Part shown: positions 17,123-25,045 of the stretch, piece by piece | How positions within the stretch are numbered: position 1 is the first letter of the stretch | Layout of the letters: the number at the start of each line of letters is the position of its first letter | Assembly: GCA_030694425.1 (NCBI GenBank) | Contig: JAUXYI010000017.1 | Span: forward strand, 1 to 64,000 | DNA from: Thermodesulfovibrionia bacterium | GTDB taxonomy: Bacteria; Nitrospirota; Thermodesulfovibrionia; UBA6902; BMS3Bbin08 | DNA length: 64,000 nucleotides | Direction of reading: 5' to 3' | Program-made: the position numbers and the translations under genes | Notes under the pieces: model-generated | Databases searched by the model: none | Told to the model about the DNA's origin: nothing | Seen by the model: only the letters and a program-made list of their open reading frames with translations

Positions 17123-18436
17123 ATGAAAAGAGCGCTTTTTCTCATAATTGGACTTTTGGTTTTGCCTTCTTTTGCTCGCACAGATGATTTTACTTTAAGT
17201 GGTTATACTGAAGTAGGAAAGAGGTCAACGGCTGAAGACTATGAGGAAGAAGATACGGATGATGATTATACTTATCGCAACTATCATCTTAAGTTTGGGC
17301 AAGAGATATCTGACCGGCTAAGTTATGATATAAGCTCGTTTATCTATGACAAAGACTACAAGTCTAAAGACTCTTTAGATAATATATCCAGGCTCTTTAA
17401 GACGAACTGGTCTTATTACATCAGGAAGCTCAGTGAAGAATCTCTAAAATTAGATTTTAAACTAAAATACAAAGAGAAACGTTATGATAACACGCCAAGA
17501 AGTGAATATGACCAGATTAGGGTAGCGCCCTCACTCACATTTTCCCGCTTTTTACGGGATCCCGCTGTGGCGGGAAAGAAAAAGGATCTCTATACGGTTG
17601 ATTTAACTGTCGGGTTTGATAATTACGATTATTTAGAGGCAGGAGAGAAGGATCAACTTAAGATTTTTGGTAAGATTGGGGCAGATGGATACTTCTTGGA
17701 GAAAAAATTAATGCTTACTTCATCCTACAAGATAGAGCAACAAGAGCAGAAAAAGGTGGACCGTAAAAAGACTAAGCACGAGGTCATGGGAGGATTTGAT
17801 TATGTGTTTGAACTTCCCATGGTCTATAAAATTACAACCAGGGCAGGGTGGGGTGAGAGAGATACCAAGGAAGAAGAGGAAAGAGATGAAGATTATGATT
17901 ATGAATATTGGCGCTATTATACTAAGACAGAGCACAGTATCAACCCGAGATTAAAAACAAATCTAAAATATCAATACTTCAAAAAGGACTATGTTACTGC
18001 CGACTTAGATCATAGAGGTTTTTATATTCAAAATGGATGGGATTATGAAGTATTAAACGATGAAAAGCAGAGGATCTGGTTTGACTTTGATATTGAACAC
18101 AAAGATGTAGATTATACCCAAAAGAGCGGCAATGATTACCAGAAAGAAACGCTTAAGATAAAAGCAAGCTATAAGAGAAAGAAAAATTGGGAGGTCTCGG
18201 CAGCATTGGAGGGGAATTCTTATGATTTTTCCCTCCCCAGCGGGATCCCGCAGAATGCGGGAAATGATTCAAGCAATGATAAGAAAAGATACTATGCCAA
18301 ACTATCAGGTGAGAAATTATTTTTAGATGGGGATTTAGTTCTATCTTTAGACTTAAAATACAGATACACAGACTACGAACAAAAAGACGATACCGAACAA
18401 GAGGCGGTAAGGGCAGCCTTTAAGTATGAATTTTAG
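17123..18436 (+). CDS. Outer-membrane beta-barrel protein (unrecognised family)
   Basis: A signal peptide (MKRALFLIIGLLVLPSFART) is followed by about 415 residues of alternating amphipathic strands rich in Tyr, Asp, Lys and Glu. Many strands have aromatic residues at the ends (YRNYHLKFG, LKLDFKLKYK, WEVSAALEG), and the C-terminal strand ends in Phe (AAFKYEF), as barrel-assembly signals do. No family name is assignable. AAGGAA precedes the ATG. Two in-frame palindromic insertions (17541-17577, 18236-18263) encode SRFLRDPAVAGKK and SGIPQNAGN, probably in loops. It lies in an accessory patch beside a papain-like peptidase. Confidence 0.75.
   Translation: MKRALFLIIGLLVLPSFARTDDFTLSGYTEVGKRSTAEDYEEEDTDDDYTYRNYHLKFGQEISDRLSYDISSFIYDKDYKSKDSLDNISRLFKTNWSYYIRKLSEESLKLDFKLKYKEKRYDNTPRSEYDQIRVAPSLTFSRFLRDPAVAGKKKDLYTVDLTVGFDNYDYLEAGEKDQLKIFGKIGADGYFLEKKLMLTSSYKIEQQEQKKVDRKKTKHEVMGGFDYVFELPMVYKITTRAGWGERDTKEEEERDEDYDYEYWRYYTKTEHSINPRLKTNLKYQYFKKDYVTADLDHRGFYIQNGWDYEVLNDEKQRIWFDFDIEHKDVDYTQKSGNDYQKETLKIKASYKRKKNWEVSAALEGNSYDFSLPSGIPQNAGNDSSNDKKRYYAKLSGEKLFLDGDLVLSLDLKYRYTDYEQKDDTEQEAVRAAFKYEF
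17541..17577. repeat. Palindromic insertion inside the beta-barrel gene (copy 1)
   Basis: tttcccgc (17541-17548) pairs with gcgggaaa (17570-17577), and cgggatcccg lies between. It keeps the reading frame. Confidence 0.7.
18236..18263. repeat. Palindromic insertion inside the beta-barrel gene (copy 2)
   Basis: cgggatcccgcagaatgcgg with the flanking ggaaa repeats the layout of copy 1, including the shared cgggatcccgc core. In frame. Confidence 0.7.
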
Positions 18437-18473
18437 AAGGGCAGAGGGTAAGGACAATAGTTTCAGAGGGGCC

Positions 18474-18526
18474 ATTCGACTGCGCTCAGGGTCATCCTGA
18501 GCGACTGAAAGGAGCCGAAGGATGAC
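18474..18526. repeat. Dispersed hairpin repeat that supplies the next gene's start
   Basis: The 8-nt arm gtcatcct (18491-18498) pairs with aggatgac (18519-18526). The neighbouring gactgcgctcagggtcatcc and ctgagcgactgaaaggag words belong to a common dispersed repeat (variant at 47160-47240). The right arm contains the ATG at 18522 and the AAGGAG ribosome-binding site. Confidence 0.75.
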
Positions 18527-19304
18527 TAAATTTGGATGTATAAGAGATAAGTTTGACGAGAGAGATTATTTAATGCGGGCATATCTGCCAGTGATAAAAC
18601 TTCCCAAAAGGATTGACTATATGTCTCAGATGTCGCCAGTCAGGGATCAAGGAGAAGAAGGCACCTGCGTAGGTTTTGCCACAGCTACCGGCATGAAAGA
18701 ATATCAGGAATTCCTTGACTACGAAAAGTTAGTAATACTTTCGCCTCGGTTTGTTTATAGTGAATGCAAGAAGATTGACGGCATGCCCAAATTAGAAGGC
18801 ACCACCATTCGCGCGGCGATGCAGGTGCTTGAAAGTAGAGGTGTTTGTCAGGAAAAGTTTTGGCCATATCTTCCCCATCAAAAGACCAAAGACCGGGAAG
18901 GCGCCATCTCTAACGCCAAAAAATTTCGCATTATTACCTATGCTCGCATACTTAATCTAAACGAGCTGCGCTTGAGTCTTGCTACTAAAGGGCCCTCCGT
19001 TATTGGTATTGAGGTTTTTAAAGGTATGCTGAAAACCAAAACAGGTCTTGTGCCTTTGCCAAAGAAAAATGAAACTACCCTGGGTGGTCATGCTATTTGC
19101 ACGATAGGATACGACGATGAAAAGAAAGTTATCAAATTTAAAAACTCCTGGTCTAATAAATGGGGGCAGAATGGTTGCGGATTCTTACCCTATGCCTATA
19201 TTGAGCGATATATGATGGATGCATGGAGCTCGGTTGATATTGAGGACCCCAATCCGCTTACTCTGGCAAGCATATTGAATTACAGAGAACGGGCTTTAGT
19301 TTGA
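18522..19304 (+). CDS. C1-family (papain-like) cysteine peptidase
   Basis: Residues about 38-52 read SPVRDQGEEGTCVGFA, containing the oxyanion Gln and the catalytic Cys. The catalytic His is in LGGHAICTIGYDD (about 188-200), and the Asn/Trp block is FKNSWSNKWGQNGCGF (about 206-221). At 260 residues without a propeptide or signal peptide, it is of the short bacterial type predicted to act in the cytoplasm unless exported by another route. The N-terminus (GCIRDKFDERDYL) matches that group. Both the AAGGAG site and ATG lie inside a dispersed hairpin repeat. It follows the beta-barrel gene by 85 nt, possibly co-transcribed. Confidence 0.88.
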   Translation: MTKFGCIRDKFDERDYLMRAYLPVIKLPKRIDYMSQMSPVRDQGEEGTCVGFATATGMKEYQEFLDYEKLVILSPRFVYSECKKIDGMPKLEGTTIRAAMQVLESRGVCQEKFWPYLPHQKTKDREGAISNAKKFRIITYARILNLNELRLSLATKGPSVIGIEVFKGMLKTKTGLVPLPKKNETTLGGHAICTIGYDDEKKVIKFKNSWSNKWGQNGCGFLPYAYIERYMMDAWSSVDIEDPNPLTLASILNYRERALV

Positions 19305-19320
19305 TATTCAAACTACATAA

Positions 19321-19494
19321 GAACGGAAAAAAGAGGCGGCTGACTTTATCGCTTATCTTAAGGTAAAAGAAGAACTTGAGGCTGCAAAGGAGATTCTCAG
19401 AGATAAAGATTTCCTTCAAAGCATTATGAGAGGTGATGAGGACTTCAAAGCAGGCCGCTTTAAGAAGCGGTCTGAGGTTAAAGAAAATGCCTGA
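19321..19494 (+). pseudogene. 5'-truncated antitoxin (Phd/YefM-like tail)
   Basis: After an in-frame TAA, 57 codons without a start encode ERKKEAADFIAYLKVKEELE, then AKEILRDKDFLQSIMRGDED and FKAGRFKKRSEVKENA. The pattern of a helix followed by an acidic, toxin-wrapping tail is that of Phd-type antitoxins. The DNA-binding N-terminus and any toxin are absent. Confidence 0.6.
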
Positions 19495-19520
19495 ACATTA
19501 GCCTCCTAAATAATTTCCCC

Positions 19521-20657
19521 TCATAGACTACCAATTTTATCAGAGTTAAAACTGGATTTCCTCATGAATGTTGGAATATTAAGGTCAGTCTGATCCAGAT
19601 TTAAATGTGTTTCTTTAGAAAGTATTTTCTCAGAGCCCTTCAGCGTAAAAACTTCCTTTGACGGTCTCCATTTATCGTATGAAGGCATTGCCATCTGCGG
19701 TCTATCTTCAAAACCTGTTGCAATAACCGTTACTATTATTTCATCGTCAAGGTCAGGGTCAATCACAGAGCCAAAAATTATATTGGCATCTTCATGCACT
19801 GCCTCCCTCACAAGACTTGCTGCCTCGTTAACTTCGTGCAGGGCGAGGGAGGAGCCTCCTGTTATATTAATCAGTAAGCCTCTGGCGCCATCAATTGAAG
19901 GCTCCTCCAGTAGGGGGCTTGAGATGGCTATTTTTGCTGCATTTGTAGCGCGGCTTTCACCTCTGGCGCTGCCAATTCCCATAAGCGCTCTTCCGCTTTC
20001 TGCCATTATAGCTCTTATATCGGCAAAATCATGATTTATCAATCCTGGAACAAGTATTAAGTCCGATATACCCTTAATAGCCTGCCTCAAAACATCATTT
20101 GCAAGACTCAGGGCTTGAAGCCACGGTGTGTTTTTATCAGTAACACTTAAAAGTCTGTTATTATGTATGGTGATAATTGCATCTACACTTTTTCTAAGCT
20201 CTTTTAAACCCGCCTCTGCATTCTGCGCTCTTTTACTGCCTTCAAAAAGAAATGGTTTTGTTACAACAGCAGTAGTAAGGATTCCAAGTTCTTTTGCCAC
20301 TTTTGCAACAATAGGGGAAGCTCCGGTTCCTGTCCCGCCGCCCATGCCTGCTGTTATAAATATCATATCAGCGCCTTTTACTGCGTCTCTGATTAAATCC
20401 ATATAATCCAACGCTGCCTGCCTTCCGATTTCAGGGTTTGCTCCTGCGCCGAGCCCTGAAACGCCTATCTGAATCTTTTGATGAGCAAGGGACGACTCAA
20501 GCGCCTGTGCATCTGTATTAATGGCTATGAACTCAATGCCCTGGATATTGGATGCTATCATTCCATTAACTGCGTTACTGCCTCCTCCGCCTACACCTAC
20601 AACCTTGATTTTTGCTGCTGAAGAATTTTTTAGTTCCTCCATCTCAAAGATTTTCAT
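19521..20657 (-). CDS. ftsZ: Cell division protein FtsZ
   Basis: The tubulin-like GTPase that forms the Z ring. The GTP-binding signature ITAGMGGGTGTGASPIVA lies at residues about 101-118, with the N-terminal GVGGGGSNAVNGM and the T7-loop NHDFADIRAIM. At 378 residues the globular core is complete. The C-terminal tail is short and ends in LNIPTFMRKS, the conserved peptide for FtsA and other partners. GAAAGGAGA is a clear ribosome-binding site. It is the last gene of the dcw cluster, behind ftsA. Confidence 0.97.
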   Translation of the reverse strand: MKIFEMEELKNSSAAKIKVVGVGGGGSNAVNGMIASNIQGIEFIAINTDAQALESSLAHQKIQIGVSGLGAGANPEIGRQAALDYMDLIRDAVKGADMIFITAGMGGGTGTGASPIVAKVAKELGILTTAVVTKPFLFEGSKRAQNAEAGLKELRKSVDAIITIHNNRLLSVTDKNTPWLQALSLANDVLRQAIKGISDLILVPGLINHDFADIRAIMAESGRALMGIGSARGESRATNAAKIAISSPLLEEPSIDGARGLLINITGGSSLALHEVNEAASLVREAVHEDANIIFGSVIDPDLDDEIIVTVIATGFEDRPQMAMPSYDKWRPSKEVFTLKGSEKILSKETHLNLDQTDLNIPTFMRKSSFNSDKIGSL

Positions 20658-20732
20658 ATTAGTCTCCTTTCTTTAATTTTTTTATTTCTATAAATATTCC
20701 ATAATTTTTATTTTTGATTTTTAATTTTTGAT

Positions 20733-21998
20733 TTATTTAAATATCCCATTAACCCATCTCTTTATCATCATCTTGACTTCGCTAAACTGCCCGCCGCCAT
20801 TCATTCTTCTTTCAGCTGCGGATTCTTTTGCCCCGCAAAGAACAAGCCCGACTCCTGTTGCATATTCCGGACTGCTGACAATATCAGTAAGACCCTTGAT
20901 GCCTTTTGCCTTTCCAATTCTTACTGGCAGCTCAAGTATATTTTCAGCCATAATATCCATTCCATGAAGCAAAACAGCGCCTCCCGTCAGGACTATGCCT
21001 GATGTCATAAGGCCATAAAAACCGCTTTTTATTATTTCCTCTTTTATGAGATAAAGCACTTCTTCAGCCCTCGGCTGAAGGATCTCAATTAGATGCTGTC
21101 TTGGTATTTTTCTACCCGGTTTATCTTCATAAGCAATCTCTATCTCTTCATTGTTTTTGACCATCGTTAACAGTGCGCAGCCATATTCTTTTTTTATTTT
21201 CTCAGCCTCTGACGCAGGCACCCTTAAGCCTATTGCAATGTCATTGGTGAAATTACTGCCGCCAACGTTTAAAACAGAGTTATAACAAATATTCCCTTCA
21301 TGAAACAGTGTAATATTAGTTGTGCCTCCGCCTATATCTACAATGCCTGCTCCCATATCCCTCTCTTCCATACTCAGGATTGCCTCAGCACAGGCAAGAG
21401 GTTCAAGCATAATACCTAAAATATCAAGGCCTGCCCTCTGGCAGCTTTTAATCAGGTTTTTCACTGACGTGGCAGAGCCGGTTATTATTCTGACATTTGC
21501 CTCAAGCCTTATGCCGCTCATGCCGCGCGGGTCATTAATCCCGTTCTGCCCATCCACCGTAAACCCCACAGGAGCCACGTGAAGTATTTCCCTGTCAAGC
21601 GGAATTGCTACGGTCTTTGCTGCATCTATAACCTTCTCAACCTCTCGCTGGTTAATCTCTTTATCCCTAACTGCTATAACTCCCTGACTTGAAAAACTAT
21701 CCACATGGTCTCCTGCTATGCCAACATACACTGCCTTTATCTCAATGCCTGTCATAGCCTCTACTTCCTCAATCGCCCTTTTTATAGACTCGGCTGTTCT
21801 CTCTATATTTATCACTACGCCCTTTTTAACCCCTGACGACGGCGCATTCCCTACGCCGATAATATCAACCACGGCATCATTTGTATTATCAGAAAAAAAG
21901 CCCCTGTCTGTCTTTTTAACAGGGACTATTTCACCGACAACAGCACATGTCTTTGTTGTCCCTACATCAAGTCCCACTATAAGACTGCCTTTTTTCAT
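20733..21998 (-). CDS. ftsA: Cell division protein FtsA
   Basis: Actin-like ATPase that tethers FtsZ to the membrane. The phosphate-1 motif VGLDVGTTKTCAVVGE is at residues about 8-23, the 1C/SHS2 region around 90-170, phosphate-2 GAGIVDIGGGTTNITLF at about 215-231, and the adenosine motif GIVLTGGAVLLHGM near 345. The last residues (KMMIKRWVNGIFK) form the amphipathic membrane-targeting helix. Length 421 is typical. The 72-nt gap to ftsZ is AT-rich heptad-like repeat. Confidence 0.96.
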   Translation of the reverse strand: MKKGSLIVGLDVGTTKTCAVVGEIVPVKKTDRGFFSDNTNDAVVDIIGVGNAPSSGVKKGVVINIERTAESIKRAIEEVEAMTGIEIKAVYVGIAGDHVDSFSSQGVIAVRDKEINQREVEKVIDAAKTVAIPLDREILHVAPVGFTVDGQNGINDPRGMSGIRLEANVRIITGSATSVKNLIKSCQRAGLDILGIMLEPLACAEAILSMEERDMGAGIVDIGGGTTNITLFHEGNICYNSVLNVGGSNFTNDIAIGLRVPASEAEKIKKEYGCALLTMVKNNEEIEIAYEDKPGRKIPRQHLIEILQPRAEEVLYLIKEEIIKSGFYGLMTSGIVLTGGAVLLHGMDIMAENILELPVRIGKAKGIKGLTDIVSSPEYATGVGLVLCGAKESAAERRMNGGGQFSEVKMMIKRWVNGIFK

Positions 21999-22076
21999 AT
22001 TACAATAAGGTTCAAAGATTCGAGAAAAAATAAAAAATCAAAATGCATCCCGACTATTCGGGATAATTTTTGCATT

Positions 22077-22868
22077 TTACATTTTACTTTTTTCACTTGA
22101 CCCCTTGATCCCTTTTTTAACCTCTTTTAATGGTTTCACTATTACTTTATCCTTAAATCTCAGGTCAATATAAGCTACATTTATATTTTTCTTCCTTATC
22201 TCTGTCTCAAGTTCCTTCCATCTAACAATCTTCTCTCTATATTCTCCATACCCAACTTTCAGTAATTCGCCGTCCATAGCCAGCGCCAGTCCATATGGTT
22301 CTATCTTAATTTCTACTGATTCCCTGCCAGAAACAATATTTTTTTCAATCAGGGCATCAACTAATTTCAATGCCTCTGAAATACCCCCTCTGTCTTTTAC
22401 AGGGTCTATCTCAACTATTAGCGGAAGAAAATAAGCGCCTTTCTCTCTTATCTCTTCAAGCAATCCGCCATCTGAACTAACAAGAAACAAACGCCCGTTA
22501 AATTTAAGTAATGCCTTGGGCGTTGTCTCCTCAACATTTACCACAAGGGTATCAGGAAACTGTTTTCTGAGAGAGACCTTTTTTACCCATGCAATATTTT
22601 TAATCCTTGTTTCAAGTTCATCAAAGGAAACCATGAGAAGGCTTTCACTGTCCCTGACAGCAGCTTTTTTAATTTCGTATTCTTCAACGTTATGATTTCC
22701 AGAAACTAAAACGTTCCTGATAAGGAATGGCCTCGCCGACAGTTTTGCACCAACTACAACAATTACAATTAAGATAGCAATTGATAAGATGATGATGCCC
22801 CTCTTTATGAAAATCAGGATCTTTTCGCCGCGCCGGTATGCAGACCTTTGTTTAGGACGCATGTCCAT
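22077..22868 (-). CDS. ftsQ: Cell division protein FtsQ/DivIB
   Basis: Bitopic divisome protein. A short basic cytoplasmic N-terminus (MDMRPKQRSAYRRGEK) precedes one transmembrane helix (IIILSIAILIVIVVVGA), the POTRA domain (FLIRNVLVSGNHNVEEYEI) and the FtsQ/DivIB beta domain. ATG at 22868 is chosen over an upstream TTG (22898): it has AAGGAA six bases upstream and lies 14 nt after the ddl stop. The resulting 263 residues are typical. Identification rests on topology, POTRA signature and position between ddl and ftsA. Confidence 0.93.
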   Translation of the reverse strand: MDMRPKQRSAYRRGEKILIFIKRGIIILSIAILIVIVVVGAKLSARPFLIRNVLVSGNHNVEEYEIKKAAVRDSESLLMVSFDELETRIKNIAWVKKVSLRKQFPDTLVVNVEETTPKALLKFNGRLFLVSSDGGLLEEIREKGAYFLPLIVEIDPVKDRGGISEALKLVDALIEKNIVSGRESVEIKIEPYGLALAMDGELLKVGYGEYREKIVRWKELETEIRKKNINVAYIDLRFKDKVIVKPLKEVKKGIKGSSEKSKM

Positions 22869-22881
22869 TTGACGTTCCTTA

Positions 22882-23847
22882 TTATTCCTTGAGCGCAAGT
22901 CTTATTATCTCCTCTATAAGATTTTTAAAACTTAAGCCTGCGGATTGAGCTATCTTGGGAAGCAGGCTTGTTGCTGTCATGCCGGGAAGTGTATTAACCT
23001 CAAGAACATACGGAGTGGCATTTTCATCTATTCTCAAATCCACTCTGGTAGCGCCTGAACAGCCAAGCGCTGTATGGGCATTTAGAGCAATGTTTTTCGC
23101 CTTTTCATATACTGCCTCCTCTATCTGAGGCGGAATTATATATTCGGTAAGACCGGACGTGTATTTAGCTTCATAGTTATAAAACTCTAATGATGGTTTT
23201 ATCTCTACACCGCCGAGAGCCCTGCTGCCAAGTATTCCTATATGGACTTCTTTGCCTTCAACGAATTTTTCAATTATTGCTCTTTTGCCCAATGAAAAAG
23301 CTTTTTCCAGAGCCGGAACAAGCCCCGCCTGCTCTTTAACTATGCTAATCCCTATGCTTGAACCCTCAGCAGCGGGTTTTACAACCCACGGCATTTCAAA
23401 GTCAGTTCTGAGTTCTGAGTTCTGAATTCTGAGTTTAGAATCTTTTTCTTGACGCTGAACGCTGAACGCTGAACGCTGAACGACCACAAAAGGCGCCACA
23501 GGCAATCCATGATACATAAATATTTTTTTTGATGCTTCCTTATCCATTGCAAGTGCAGAAGCCAAAACGCCCGAGCCGGTATATGGAATCTCTAAAATTT
23601 CAAGCATGCCCTGAATTGCGCCATTTTCACCTATGCCTCCGTGGAGCGCCAGAAAAGCAAGTTTTACCTTTTCTTTCTTCAGGACGTTTACTATCTCTTT
23701 ACCAACATCTATGAGCACGGAGTTGTATCCGAGTTCTTGCAGGGCCTGATATATCGCGAGTCCGCTTCTTATTGAAACATCTCTTTCAGAAGAAAACCCG
23801 CCCATTAATACGCCTATTCTCTTGGTGGTAACCTGCCTTTTAGTCAT
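22882..23847 (-). CDS. ddl: D-alanine--D-alanine ligase with in-frame repeat insertion
   Basis: ATP-grasp enzyme that makes the D-Ala-D-Ala dipeptide for peptidoglycan. N-terminal [21 protein letters not shown]-grasp [16 protein letters not shown], and the Mg/ATP block [16 protein letters not shown] are all present. Between the centre (PFVVVQ) and the ATP-grasp strand (MPWVVKP) lie about 25 residues, [20 protein letters not shown], that are the translation of two heptanucleotide tandem repeats (23404-23484). They probably form an exposed loop. The gene is otherwise complete at 321 aa. Confidence 0.95.
   Translation of the reverse strand: MTKRQVTTKRIGVLMGGFSSERDVSIRSGLAIYQALQELGYNSVLIDVGKEIVNVLKKEKVKLAFLALHGGIGENGAIQGMLEILEIPYTGSGVLASALAMDKEASKKIFMYHGLPVAPFVVVQRSAFSVQRQEKDSKLRIQNSELRTDFEMPWVVKPAAEGSSIGISIVKEQAGLVPALEKAFSLGKRAIIEKFVEGKEVHIGILGSRALGGVEIKPSLEFYNYEAKYTSGLTEYIIPPQIEEAVYEKAKNIALNAHTALGCSGATRVDLRIDENATPYVLEVNTLPGMTATSLLPKIAQSAGLSFKNLIEEIIRLALKE
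23404..23484. repeat. Two heptanucleotide tandem repeats inside ddl
   Basis: agttctg-type units in tandem at 23404-23437 and cgctgaa units (about four) at 23453-23483, separated by about 15 nt. Three units make 21 nt, so the frame is kept when total length is a multiple of three. Confidence 0.85.
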
Positions 23848-23869
23848 ACTTGAAACTCTCCATTAACAG

Positions 23870-24028
23870 CAGACATAGATGCTCGAAAAAGCTTTAGAGC
23901 AACACCTTTGAATATGCCATGTTGCAATTCTTGAGTGCATAGATTTACACAAAAAACCTTAATGCATTGCAACATGGCATCTAATAACCTTTGTTGCATT
24001 CTAAAGATTTTGAGGGTATCTATGTCTG
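23870..24028. mobile_element. Near-complete palindromic element, 159 bp, between murB and ddl
   Basis: The outer ends cagacatagat (23870-23880) and the complementary atctatgtctg (24018-24028) match. The arms stay alignable for about 65-70 nt, including a perfect 15-bp pair (atgccatgttgcaat, 23916-23930, with its complement ending at 23980). The centre is a short AT-rich loop. A frame through it on the minus strand has no family signature. It would form a very large cruciform or RNA hairpin. Confidence 0.7.
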
Positions 24029-24058
24029 GCATTTGAACAAATAATTGCATCTTTTGGA

Positions 24059-25024
24059 TTATCCATCCTTTCCAATAATCTTTATTTCAGGCTCAAGCGT
24101 TACGCCGCTCTGCTCGTTGACCCTTCTCTTTACAGTTTCCATAAGCTCTATAAAATCTCTACCTGTAGCTTTGCCTTTGTTAACAAAATAATTTGCATGG
24201 GCGCTGCTCACCTCAGCATCTCCTGCCCTCATCCCCTTGCATCCAGAAGCTTCTATAAGTCTTCCGGCAAAATCTCCCTCAGGATTTTTAAATACACAAC
24301 CTGCAGAGTATCCATCTATTGGCTGCGAACTTTTTTTCCTTTTTAGAAACTCGGTTATACGTGCCGAGACATTTTCGGGAATATCTTTTTTCAGAATAAT
24401 ATTGGCGCTGATAATTATATTATCACCTGAAATATTTAAGCTCCTGTAAGAGAATTTAAATCTGTCTTTTTCCAAAATCTCAATCCTGCCGTCCATATTC
24501 ATCAAGGCTATAGAAATAATTACATCTTTAATCTCCACACCAAAAGAACCTGCATTCATATAAACAGCTCCGCCAAATGTCCCTGGAATTCCGGCAAGCG
24601 CCTCAATTCCTGAATACCCATTTTTTTTTGCAAAATTTATTAAACTGCCAAGAGGCACTCCTGCCTCAACAAAAAAACCTGCAGATGTTCCCAAAACCTC
24701 CTTTGAGAAAAAACGCCCGGCTATTCCATTTATGTTCTGAATAACCTCAATCCTCTTAAAAGCCTTTAAACATACAGCTATACCATCTATCCCGCTATCT
24801 CTTACAAGCAGGTTTGTCCCGGCGCCGAGCACAAAAATTGGAATACTTTCCTTTTTTGCTTCAATAAGGACATTTTTTAATGACACGACATCATCAGGGA
24901 AAACCATAGCCTCAACAGGACCGCCTATTTTTAAAGACGTATAGGCTGACATAGACTGGTCAAATTTTATCTCACCCCTGAAAATTTTCTTATCAAATAT
25001 TTCTTTAACTTTTTTGCTGCTCAC
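24059..25024 (-). CDS. murB: UDP-N-acetylenolpyruvoylglucosamine reductase
   Basis: FAD enzyme that reduces UDP-GlcNAc-enolpyruvate to UDP-MurNAc. The FAD-binding segment FVLGAGTNLLVRD lies at residues about 59-71 and the GIPGTFGGAVYMNAGSFG block at about 126-143. The catalytic serine appears in GYSAGCVFKNPEG (type II-like SAGS/C region), and the C-terminal HANYFVN is present. Length 321 is typical of type IIb enzymes. It starts with GTG at 25024 behind GAGGAA. Position between murC and ddl is standard. Confidence 0.96.
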   Translation of the reverse strand: MSSKKVKEIFDKKIFRGEIKFDQSMSAYTSLKIGGPVEAMVFPDDVVSLKNVLIEAKKESIPIFVLGAGTNLLVRDSGIDGIAVCLKAFKRIEVIQNINGIAGRFFSKEVLGTSAGFFVEAGVPLGSLINFAKKNGYSGIEALAGIPGTFGGAVYMNAGSFGVEIKDVIISIALMNMDGRIEILEKDRFKFSYRSLNISGDNIIISANIILKKDIPENVSARITEFLKRKKSSQPIDGYSAGCVFKNPEGDFAGRLIEASGCKGMRAGDAEVSSAHANYFVNKGKATGRDFIELMETVKRRVNEQSGVTLEPEIKIIGKDG

Positions 25025-25045
25025 TTTAAATTCACTTCCTCAATT

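Noticed and set aside
23844-24050. 68-codon minus-strand frame between murB and ddl
   Set aside because: It runs through the 159-bp palindromic element and has no protein-like pattern.
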